Source of the DNA: Oasisia sp. SBJ-2009
Lineage: Eukaryota > Annelida > Polychaeta > Sabellida > Siboglinidae
DNA length: 64,000 bases
Reading direction: 5' to 3'
Assembly: GCA_964017155.1 (NCBI GenBank)
Contig: OZ024861.1
Coordinates: 28,404,733 to 28,468,732, forward strand
The first letter of the stretch is position 1, and every line of letters starts with the position of its first letter. The position numbers and the translations under genes were made by a program. The notes under the pieces were generated by a model, which worked only from the letters and a program-made list of their open reading frames with translations, ran no database searches and had not been told where the DNA came from. Positions 1 through 11,900 of this stretch are shown here, in pieces.

Positions 1-210
1 CAAAACTTTGCAGCTGTTGCTGTTGTATTATGTTGTCACATTATTGTGATGTAAGATTTGTTCCATGTAACATTGAATTGTTGCTGTTGCCATTGCATGG
101 TTGTAGCTGATAGTCATTTCCCAGTTAATTGACCATAATACGACAGTGGCACCCCCTGGAATGTGTCACACCAGTAAATGTGTCCAGTGGAAAAGTAAAC
201 ACTACCATAG

Positions 211-298
211 AACTAATTTGTTTAGGTTTTACGTATTACCAGTTGGTAGACAGATACCTAGCAAGCCATTAAACAGTGAGCGAGCTTTGGTGATTTAA
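211..298 (+). repeat. dispersed repeat copy 1 (pair with 7588-7682)
   Basis: Sequence beginning TAATTTGTTTAGGTTTTAC, with ATTACCAGTTGGTAGACAGA, AAGCCATTAAAC and GAGCTTTGGTGATT, recurs in direct orientation at 7588-7682 with few differences. It directly precedes the 33-bp minisatellite. Class unknown. Confidence 0.75.
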
Positions 299-690
299 TA
301 CAAGTATGTTACTTTGGTGGTTATATGAATGTACAAGTATGTTACTTTGTTGGTTATATGCATGTACAAGTATGTTACTTTGGTGGTTATAAGAATGTAC
401 AAGTATGTTACTTTGGTGTTTATATGAATGTACAAGTATGTTACTTTGTTGGTTATATGCATGTACAAGTATGTTACTTTGGTGGTTATATGAATGTACA
501 AGTATGTTACTTTGGTGTTTATATGAATATACAAGTATGTTACTTTGTTGGTTATATGCATGTACAAGTATGTTACTTTGGTGTTTATATGAATATACAA
601 ATATGTTACTTTGGTGGTTATATGAATGTACAAGTATGTTACTTTGGTGGTTATATGACTGTACAATCCGTGACTTTGGTGGTTGTAGAA
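298..690 (+). repeat. 33-bp minisatellite ending in a VPS13D splice acceptor
   Basis: About twelve copies of a 33-bp unit of the form TACAAGTATGTTACTTTGG followed by TGGTTATATGAATG. Variation is mainly GGTGGTT, TTGGTT and GGTGTT. The last degenerate unit (about 660-688) keeps GTACAA...GACTTTGGTGGTTG and ends in the TAG used as acceptor for the exon at 689. The array is open in more than one frame, but the exon frame meets TAG exactly at the acceptor, so the array is not coding with the exon. It is intronic. Confidence 0.9.
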
Positions 691-3600
691 CCCGAGTGTA
701 GACGACTACCTGTCAGCACTGCCCAGCTGCACTCTGACCTTCCACTGGCCACGCATTGACCTGGACCAGCTGCTGTGTGTGCGTATGATGGGAGACCCCC
801 ACTACTGCTGGTCCGGAGGCTTCAGGGTCGACACGGTCGACTCCTTCCACATCAACATGAGGTAAACACCAGTGACGACGTAGCCTCGGTTACCCAGGCT
901 CCGTGAGGTGGCAGCCCTTTTAAGCCCCTCACACCCGCCTGGCGAAACATTGGGTCTGCATTTCGGCCTTACCCCAGATTAGGGTAGAGACGCTGATTGG
1001 CTCTCAGGCCAACTATGAAATAAAATTTAAATAACGATATACTTTTATAAGATAATGATATCATATGAAAAGTATTCAAAATTGAATATATATTAACACG
1101 AAAGTAAGTAAAAGTTCAAATTTACAGTTGTTTATAAAATAAGAATTACGACAGGATTAACCAGTATCCGTGAGGTGGCAACATTGTCTAACCCCACACG
1201 GATAGCATACAAATTAAATAGGGATACCTTTTTATCAAATAATGCTGTATTATAAAAACTATTCAAAATTAAGCTTGTATTAACACAAAATAAATAGAAA
1301 TACAAATTTGCAGTTGCTTATAAAAATATAAATTATGGCAGTGTCCGTGAGGTGGCAGCATTGTGTAGATCACGCGGATAAACAAACAAAAGCTGACTAA
1401 GTAACCAGACTGTCTTCTCGGCGTAGTTTGGCAGCCGACCGACAGTTGGTTAAGCGAGACTAGTGACGACGTAGAAACTTCAGCAGATCATTAAGTTTGT
1501 CTTTCCTCACATCCTCACGAGCTGCTGCTGGTTACGTCAGTGCCAACCAGCAGTACCTCTGGCTTGTTACTTTGCAAAACGTAATTTAAGCTCTGCCAGT
1601 GAAATCGCCCACTAGGTACTCACTGGCAGGTCAGATGATCATAATATCTGTGGCCAACCGTGGCTCATGTTACATGGAATGTTAGCATACAAATGGGTCT
1701 TTATATTGGAATTCCTACCAGACATTTTTCACATATGGAGCCGGTATTTGTGCTATTCTCACAGCTGATGCGGTCACAACTGGCAAAGTCAATAAAGTCT
1801 TTGGCTCGACTAATTTCAGCACTTCACCTTGGGCATCAACAAGGGCTAGTTTTGGGCAGCAGACCGCCATAGCTTGAGAGGATTGTTCCTTATTTAACCC
1901 ATTTTATCCTGAAGCTAGTGCAGACGAGTTGCAGCCAGTTCCTGATCATTTCCTCAAATCAATCTGTCAGCATTAAAAAATGACAGGCCTTCATTTAAAA
2001 TGGACATGACTTTATTATTTCTCAATCAATTTTTAAATGTGATATACCTTTAGAAAGTAGATAAAATAAACTATCAAGTCGCATTGACAAACTCATAGTT
2101 TTATCATATATATTTTATGTGGCATATGACAAAACATGCCCAATAAATTCAAACCTATGTTGAGGTTTGTCACATTACTTTTCACGTGACATTTTCGCCA
2201 AGAAGGAGACAACATGTCAATGAGCAAGTTGAGTTTATTTTATGCATTACTCTCTGCTGAAAACAAAGGTATACAACTTGTCCACATATCTTGGATAACA
2301 ATCTCATAATGTAACATTTTTTGTAATTACCCCTCATGTCAGTCGATTGAATCGCCAACGTGTGGTGCCGCTGAGCGGAATTATGCAAATTTTTGAAATA
2401 TTTTCTGTCAACGATGTATAATTTTGTGGCTTATTTCTTATAACTAATAAAGAAGTACTCTAAAGTAACAACGTTGGTCAACATTTCAACGTCACTTTAT
2501 TGATGAAGTAGTTACCATCGTTGGAAATAATCTTAACTTTGTTTGGCGCCAAAAAAAAATCGGCGCGGTGGGCGAAAATGGATTCACGGACAAATATCGC
2601 ATCAAATACCATAACCGTCCATCTTATATCGGCTATCCACTTGTCTGCCTTCTTGTCATCAACAGTATGAAGTAAATTAATGGAGTTATCCTTCGAAATA
2701 CGTCAACATTTAACGATCTTTGCGACTCGACGCCATCTTTGATTTCACTTTGGCTTGGGGGTGCCCGGTTTGTACGTCAAATACCCAAAGAACGGCACTG
2801 ATTGGTTGAAAAATATGGGTTTCCTAGTGATCCCGATATACTGACGTCATTCGGTGTTAACCAGCCAATGGGATTCCAAAACATCAGAGTGCGGGGAAGC
2901 CGTGCCAAGTGCAAACTACGACCAGAATCGTATTCCGGATAAAAAGGGTAACTACGACTAGAATCGTATTCCGGATAAAATGGGTTAAAGGCAAAAAAAA
3001 GTTAACTGTTTCGTGGCATACACCTAATAGAGTTAATATAAAGTAACAATTTCCACATATACTCAATTTTTTAACGTCGGCGGCTTACTCAGAATGTGAC
3101 TTTAAAGTCTAAAATTCTAACGAAATCCACGATGGTCTAGACGCCGCCATTAAGTGAAGGGTTAAATTGACTTGGCCATTCAGCGCGCGGCATTCTATGT
3201 CTGACCCTTAACCTGCGACGTTGTTAAGGGTCAACAACTTCGAGTCTTCGACAGTTCGTTCAGTTGGCGTGACATCTAGCAGCTGCTTATAGACGTGTAT
3301 CTAAATCTGTGGTTAAATCTATGGTAAACTTTAGTAATTATGCCTTACTGTTCGGCATACGGTTGCAATAATAGTTGAAACAACCGGTAGTATTGAAGAA
3401 ATTGATTCATATTTGCGGGCGTACTGTTTGGAATCCCTCCAGTCCAAGTACAGTTCACTTTGCTCGGTCCATTTTTAGGAGAAATGCTTTGAAGTAGACA
3501 TGTAGTCATGTATCATCAGTTGATGGGATGATTTCAGCGATAACAATAATAGACCACTTTATATTTACCGTCATCAGCATGTTACGCGCGTTGCCGAGTT

Positions 3601-5912
3601 GCAGCCATTTCATGACAACAGCCAAACCCCATGCAGTGAATCTGCGGGGAGAGCGCCTCGATCACCGTCATGACGTCATTCTTCGTCTAAGATGGAGTAG
3701 CGCGTAGTATTTGGATGGCTGGGTGTTAAAAAATATTTTTCTGGGAAACCGCTGGCATAAACAAATTAGGTGTATGCCACGTAAAAGTTAACTTTGTTTG
3801 TCCTTTAATCTTGTGCCACTTGGTGCTTATGATCACATTGGTCTCAGTACCCACTACGTGATCACATTGGTCTCAGTACCCACTACGCGATCACATTGGT
3901 CTCAGTACCCACTACGCGATCACATTGGTCTCAGTACCCACTACGCGATCACATTGGTCTCAGTACCCACTACGCGATCACATTGGTCTCAGTACCCACT
4001 ACGCGATCACATTGGTCTCAGTACCCACTACGCGATCACATTGGTCTCAGTACCCACTACGCGATCACATTGGTCTCAGTACCCACTACGCGATCACATT
4101 GGTCTCAGTACCCACTACGCGATCACATTGGTCTCAGTACCCACTACGCGATCACATTGGTCTCAGTACCCACTACGCGATCACATTGGTCTCAGTACCC
4201 ACTACGCGATCACATTGGTCTCAGTACCCACTACGCGATCACATTGGTCTCAGTACCCACTACGCGATCACATTGGTCTCAGTACCCACTACGCGATCAC
4301 ATTGGTCTCAGTACCCACTACGCGATCGCATTGGTCTCAGTACCCACTACGCGATCGCATTGGTCTCAGTACCCACTACGCGATCGCATTGGTCTCAGTA
4401 CCCACTACGCGATCGCATTGGTCTCAGTACCCACTACGCGATCGCATTGGTCTCAGTACCCACTACGCGATCACATTGGTCTCAGTACCCACTACGCGAT
4501 CACACTGGTCTCAGTACCCACTACGCGATCACACTGGTCTCAGTACCCACTACGTGATCACATTGGTCTCAGTACCCACTACGTGATCACATTGGTCTCA
4601 GTACCCACTACGTGATCACATTGGTCTCAGTACCTACTACGTGATCACATTGGTCTCAGTACCCACTATACAAATGCATAAGATTTCTTCAGTATACCCC
4701 TTTTTCTTATATTTTATACAGTTTATTTCTATTACGTTCCGTATTATGTTCGGTGTTGGAAAATAAACATTTTGATTGATATTGATTGAATTATTTGAAT
4801 ACTCCATAATGGTCTGCTGCTTTTCATAAATCTTTCAATGGGTAGTTATATTGGAATGCTGTAGAATTGCTGGTGTTATCTTAGACTTATGAACAGTGCG
4901 TGTGTAATGTCCACAAAGCATTGAAACTGTGTAAACACATTCAGAGAGTAAACACAGCTCTTACAGAGATATTTGTGAATTGTGAAAAGAGTAATATTAG
5001 AGTGTGTTTATTTATGAAGCCATTCTAAGTAATGTTTTAATATGTTGCTAAGCACAACAAATTGATCTGGTTCTGTGTAAATTGTAAATAAAACAACATT
5101 ATAGCTAAATAATACATCGAAAGATTGATATTAGAAATATTACCAAATGCCAATGTTGATGTGGTGGAGAGATTGTGAAATTACTATTATAACATTATTG
5201 TTTATACAGCTATGGTAGGGTTGGCAGCGACCAGTTTAATTTATGAGAAATGGTTTCATAATATTTATTTTTATCTATACCAACTGGTAACAGCTTTAAT
5301 TGGTTCCGCCGTCTGCCATGAATCGTACACTATATAATTGATTGTTACATTTTTTTAGTTTAAACATACTGTTTGCATATGTGCTTTGTACGATTCCAGA
5401 AATAAATATTCATTCATTCATTCATTCATCAATCTGCCCTGCTTCCTACAGAGGTGAGCGCAACTGCTGCATGTTTCTGCGTGTCGACATTGTGCTCCAT
5501 GGCGCCACCTACTTCGTCGTTTTCACCGATGCTGACCAGATGCCGCCACCGTACAGGATCGACAACTACTGTGAGGTCAGTTACGTGCTAAGCGATTTCT
5601 CTCGTTAGAAGTTGTGAAGCTAAACTTTTGTCTGAAAATATGTTGCCATCAAGATTGTGGTGGAATAGGATTGTAGTTATAGCTGATCTGATCTTTTATA
5701 ATATGTTTGTACCATTGCCATGTTTGTAAAAATATTCGTATTGATATATACGATTGTAAGATGATAATATTTACAGAAGAATGAAAGATTTTAGTAAATG
5801 TAATTGGAACACTGTAGATTTGTGTGTTCTGTCCACTAGGTGTCGCTGGTGTACTACCAAACGAAGGTGACTGAAGAACGACTGCGAAGTCACATTAAAG
5901 CTCGGACGTCAG
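689..5912 (+). CDS. VPS13D: VPS13D exons 1-3 of window: SHR-BD/VAB region
   Basis: Three exons (689-861, 5452-5575, 5840-5912) encode the end of the VPS13 adaptor-binding/SHR-BD beta region. Readable blocks are LPSCTLTFHWPRID, WSGGFRVDTVDSFHINMR, then GATYFVVFTDADQMPPPYRI and VSLVYYQTKV. The family VAB region recruits VPS13 proteins to organelles through adaptors. Exon 1 ends in phase 2 (AG|A) and exon 3 in phase 1, both matching their successors. Intron 1 is about 4.6 kb and carries the THAP-derived element and the 29-bp minisatellite. Intron 2 is only 264 bp. Confidence 0.9.
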
Positions 5913-8900
5913 GTATGCATGGTTTTCTCCCTAGGTGGCGCCATACAATCAAATGTCTATCAGCACTGTTTACTGGTAATAATCAGTTAGCTTTTGCGGA
6001 TATGTCACATATGCCATATGTTTCCCTATAAAGGAATATATTAGAAGAAAATGGCCTAACTACAATGTTTCCCTATAAAGGAATATATTAGAAGAAAATG
6101 GCCTAACTACAATGTTCTCAGTCTCAGCTGACTTAGATGCATGACTTGTGGTCCCTTAAATTAGATTTATCAATCTCAGTTATGATTGTAATGCATCCTG
6201 AAACATTTCTGGAGAGATTTTTACTTCAGATACCAGTGCAGCTGTAAATGCAGTTATACTGTGGAATCTGTCTTTGACAAACAACATCTCAGAACAGCAG
6301 TATCAGCTGCCTAGGAGACGTGCTCGTTCATGGCAGGTGATACAGTGTATGGACACATTTAAATCTCGCCTTAAAACACATTTCTTTAAACTCGCTTTTA
6401 ATGTTTAGTCATCATAATTTTATATTTTGGTCATTATATGACACATGTATTTATTATGTGAAATTTTTATTGAAAGTAATAACATATTGTAATAGCATAC
6501 TACTTATTAAGTAGCTACTATACAGTTGTTTATATATGTATATGCTTAAGTTATACTGTATTGACAATAATATAATTTACATCACTATTGCTTTTAATTC
6601 ACTTTTAGTCCTTCTAGTTCAGCTGTCTACAACAATACACAAGTTGTACATATTTATTTATTTATATTATCTATATATTTTACTTGAAGTATTATTATTA
6701 TTTTAATATCTAAGTTAAGTATTAATTTTTTTCGAATATTGTACTTTTAACGCTTCTGAACAGAGTACTACTCTGGATTTTACTGTATAAATAAAGTTAT
6801 TATTATTTGTAGGTCAGTTAACGCTAAAAAGACTGGGTCCATGGAAGTGGCTGTCCAAGACAGGTGGTCCCTTAAGACAGGTTCTCCTGTATTGCCAGTG
6901 ATTGATGGTTGTCTGTATTTTTCTGTTGCAGTACCCTATGCCTGGGACGAGCCAATGTTGCCGCCGTACTTGACGGTGTCTGTGCCTGGGGGAACTAGTG
7001 CCACCTACAACATGCATGTACTGGAGGAGGGAGCGCAACTGTGTTATGAGAACTTCATCTACATCGCCTTCACGGCAACCTTCCGCAGGTGGGTCTAGAA
7101 CAACGGTTCCCTTGTCATTGCATCTTAATATGTGCAGTAATTGTGTCTATGTTGTTACTTCTAATATTTATCAAACACATCTACACTGGTACTTCAAATA
7201 ATTATAAAACATCATTTCTACGAGTCCTTCCTGTTTTGATTATAATAATATAATTAGCATGTTTTTGTCTGTTAGCAGCAGTTCGAGTCTTGTGAAGGGC
7301 ACGTCATCATGGAACAGTTACGATGCATTCGTGGAGTCTCAGGAACTTGTGCTGGATGTTGTACCTGGGGACAAAGTAGTGCTCAAGAGGAAGGTAGGTC
7401 ATGGAGGCCGGCTTAGTAAAGATAGTGGCTGTTGTCTTTGTTTGTATTGTTGGTGTTTCATTCATAAGTACAACCTCACTATATATAGTCCAAAGGACTT
7501 CCAGGTCTATTGGCCCATTTAAAAACATTTCCTCCTAGAATACCTGTTCCTCTAGTGCCAGATTTTCATAAATTAACATTACCAGGTAACTAATTTGTTT
7601 AGGTTTTACACATTACCAGTTGGTAGACAGATGCCTAGGAAGCCATTAAACATTGAAAAAGGCAAGTGAGCTTTGGTGATTCAGAAAAGGTGCACTTATA
7701 AGGAATTACAATGATTTATAAATAGTTCACCATTCCAGTGCAGCCAAGAGTGCACTGATATATAAGTAATGCCAAGCCTTCTTGAGACCTCCACATTGTT
7801 CAGCCGTTGGTTTCCTTCTGTCTGGTGACTATGCCAGGTGACGTAACAGATCCCATACAATGTGTAGCCTGTTGTGTACTCCCAGAGTGGTGGTCTCTGT
7901 CTGTCTCTCACTCACTGGACCTTGCTCCCAGCCATTAACTAAGTAACTCCCTTGTTGTTTAAGTTTGTTAACCAATGTACACACGTATCTGCTGCACTGT
8001 CCAGGAGCAAGGCAAGCGGTCCCAGCTGTGGCGCATGACGAGTCAAGGCATGTTACAACACGAGGGGTCATCAGCCCCCCGCGACCCACGCATCAAGAAG
8101 ACGTCGGCCAACGACGTCACCTACGTCCTTGACATTGCTGACATTGCCCTGCGTCCATCCGTCGAGGTGTCATTGATTCTGCGTAAACCTGACGAACGAC
8201 GCAAGACGACGCAAACGTGGAAGTTTACGGAGGTGACTATTGATACATTTTTGTATGTGTGCTGTATGTGTGCTGTATGTGTGCTGTATGCTGATACACT
8301 TGACTGTGTGGCCTTGGATGTCAGTGTTTACATATACAAGTGTTAACATTATTATTATTTGTAAATGTATAGGGATTCTAAGAATGTGTGTGCCTGTGCA
8401 CTTGCTTTGAATTAAACTTGTCCATGATGTACAGTAGCACACTGTAAAGCACACTTTGTGATTTGTAGTTCCACCTCGTGGAAAATTAAACATGAAGAGA
8501 TTAATTTTAGGAGATTGTTTAAAAACATGTACGTGGCCTGCTGTAGGACGGCCGCTTGTGCTGTGGACCAGGCAATGCCATGTGTGTGCAGTCAAAGGAA
8601 GGCGTCTTTGGACTTAGAGAAGGTGGGTTCAGTCTCTTAGGGTTTATAAAAATCATCTTATAATGTCAACTCTGATGTTTCTATAAAGAGTAGATCATGT
8701 TCACTGAGCATGTGAACTTAAATCTCGAAGTATTAAACAAAAATTAAGAAATGTGTTTTTCTTATGCCCTAAAGCATTAGAATAATGTGTAATTGCTTTT
8801 GTTAATTTCCAGGGAGATACTTTTGTGTTGGTAGGCATATGAATACACAATTTGTTTTTGTGATTTCGGCAGCTCAACATTGGGTCGGGTGACATTTCCT

Positions 8901-11900
8901 GGATGTATAAATGGTTTCACATAAATGATGTGATTTCCTTGTCATGTCGTTCAAATGTCTAGGGTCAGCCAATGAACTTCTAAAAATATGTTTTGTCACA
9001 AATAATCATTTGGTGTCAGAACTTCAAGAAAATAAATAATGGCATGTGTGAACATTCTCTATCAAAGCGACCATTTTTGCTAGATTGATGGGCTTTATTG
9101 GTCGACAGTAGTTGAGATGACGGATAGGTGAAATTATCCTGGAGATGACATTGTCACTTGTTGCCAGGCGGGGAGGCAGTTCTTGGGCCCACTGTCCCCA
9201 GTGTCGCAACCAAGACAGACATACCCATTGAGATGATGATCGGGCGACAGAAAATGAGGCCAGGGTCGGGCTTCCTCTCGGTCAAGGTCATCACTGACGG
9301 CCCGACCCGCGTTCTCCAAATCATGGATGTCACTCACCAGGTGGGTTGAATGTTGAACGTTGAATAACAAACACCAGTCGACAGGTTTGTGTTGTCTGAT
9401 GTCACCTGATGAGTGAAAAATTTATTGGGGGGGTCACATGTCATTTCAGTGACCAGTGGTGTAATGGCCCCACTTCTAGGTTTAGGTTAAATCTTTATAT
9501 GTCGAATAAGTATCTGGTTACTATAAATTAGAATTAGTGTGAATGAAGGGTGTGATTGGTTAGATTGGTACAACACCGGGCATAAGATATACTGTCATTA
9601 TTACAGTATTAATGACATGGTTTTATATCGCTGTAGTATGCAGCTCAGTCACAGGCCTGGCCTTGGGGGGTAGAGCCCACATTTCTTTTTCTTTTAAAAT
9701 TTTATAATAAATAAACATAATTCATCTAGCCTTTTTTCATCATTACTTTTGACTTGGTGCTTGCATAAATGGAAGGATCACTCCAGTATAAGACAATAAA
9801 GTTGTTTTGGGAACCGAAAAAATTATGTTTTAAACATCTTGTATTCTTAACTGAATAAATATGATACAATGAAAAACATAAAAAGCCAAGATGTTAAAAT
9901 ACATGTTTTCTTAACACAATTTTACAATAACAGTGATGAGTTTTTCATTTATTCAAATGAGCCTTTTATTCATGAACACTAACTTTCATTTAATGTTGTT
10001 GCTCGATTTGACTTTTTGTTATTACTTATTTATTATTTACTTTTTTATCTTGTGCCATTTTATTGTCTTAAATTTATAGTTAATTTAAATGTTTTTTTAA
10101 ATATGACTTTATGATAATTTAATTGGACATTTGTTAATAATATATTTTATTTGATATATCGCCACATCCATAATTGGTCGTGGTGCCACGTCTTTGTAAT
10201 GTTAAGTTGATTTAGTGCTGTTTGTATGGCTTTTGTAACAGTACCTATGAACAGGGTAACCTGGATTGATGGCGTTATATAAATGCTGTGTTAACTTTGT
10301 GTTGTCAGAACTACTTGGCGCGGACGTCTTCAGACTGGGTGCTAATAGAGCAGGAGAGACACAGACCATCGCTGAAGGACGGACACAGGAGACTCTCTAT
10401 CAGCAGTACCAAGGAGGTCCAGGAACCCAACTTTGAGGTAGCGTCTGTGTTCATTCTGTCTCTATTCCACAGCACTAGTGTTGGAGATTGTGGTTTTACA
10501 AGTCGAAATTCTCTGTGTGACACAGTGTGCATTTTGCATAATTAATTTAAAATATGATTAGTAAATTTAGATGTATCTTACTTATTTAACTTAAACTGAA
10601 TGATATATTGACATGTGATAGTTTAGTACCAGATCTGGCTAGTTCCAGCAGCCACTGTGATAATGCTATTGTCAGTCGGAAGGCATAACGATAAATAAAC
10701 ATCTATGATAAATACTTGTTATTCTGACTTCGTTTGCCCGTCCATAATTTGTAATAAAAAGAACAATTTCATAAAAAGATTTGATAGTAATGACAAACAG
10801 TTGTATGAGATGACAAAGATTTTATAAATTTCATGTGAAAACCTTCATGTACATTCATTTCGGGTGTACATAATGTGTGCTGAATTAGATTACTTTAGAA
10901 ACTAGAACTTTTAATGTTAGTGAAAAGGTGCAAAAAATGTTAAATGCAACAGTCTTGGAGCAGCCCCAGTTTGGTGATGTTGTGCGCATGCTACAGGGAC
11001 CTGCAGTGAAATCATAAGATGATGTGGTGTGTAAAGGGTTAACATGTCTGGCCCTGTGGTCACCGTGTGTGGTCTGCTGTGTCCAGGTGGTGGTGTCCTT
11101 GAAGGCAGGTGTTGGTATCTCCCTGGTGAACCACGTGCCAGAGGAGCTCGTCTACGTCACGCTCAAGAACATAGAGGTGAAGCTGAGTTCCACCAGCTCG
11201 GGACAGATCCTGGACGCCAGCGTGGGCAACATACAGGTGAGAGGATGGTCATATAGGTGAGGGAATGGTCATATAGGTCTGACCATCAGTGAGAAGTAAT
11301 TTGTTGACAGTCATGAACTAACAGACAGAAGGCTCCTTAACCTGTCAATGACTTGTGTCTACGCCACACACATCAATCACAGTCTTTATTAGGTTAGTTT
11401 TTTTTAAAGACAAACGAGTGTCTTTTGATCCATTTATTTGCTACCAGTTATGCAATGATACGCATTAACGTGGGCTCCAAGACTTGGAACAATTAGTGGA
11501 TAATCTTTTAGCCTGGTGGCTTCCACTGAACATTGTCTGTTTTATCGTTTCCATTTACCCGTCTTATCCTTATCTTCCAGTCTTGAAGACAGACAGGTGT
11601 CTGACATAGTCCATGGTCACCTTTGTTTATGTCACCATGACTGTACAACACCTTAAGAATTTACACAAATAATAATTTTATGTATTGTATGGTTTCAGAC
11701 ATCTATTTTGGGGCCAAACGTCCAACGCACTCATGCCACCACTCTGCATCCACTATTAGTTGCCATGTCTCAGAAACCACTTTTTTGCTTTGATATATCT
11801 TCGTGTATTGCCATTATGTATTTCAATGGATCATTCTATGGGTCCCCAGAAACAAACTCTTTTCATATTTGCCTATGTATAAAACAACTCTGCAGTGTAT

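Noticed and set aside
3798..4615. Frames of 210-262 codons across the 29-bp array
   Set aside because: The 29-bp period makes all three frames cycle through the same residues. No start context, no domain.
298..4672. Direct-repeat arrays of 29 and 33 bp taken as CRISPR
   Set aside because: Units are contiguous without unique spacers and the context is a eukaryotic intron.
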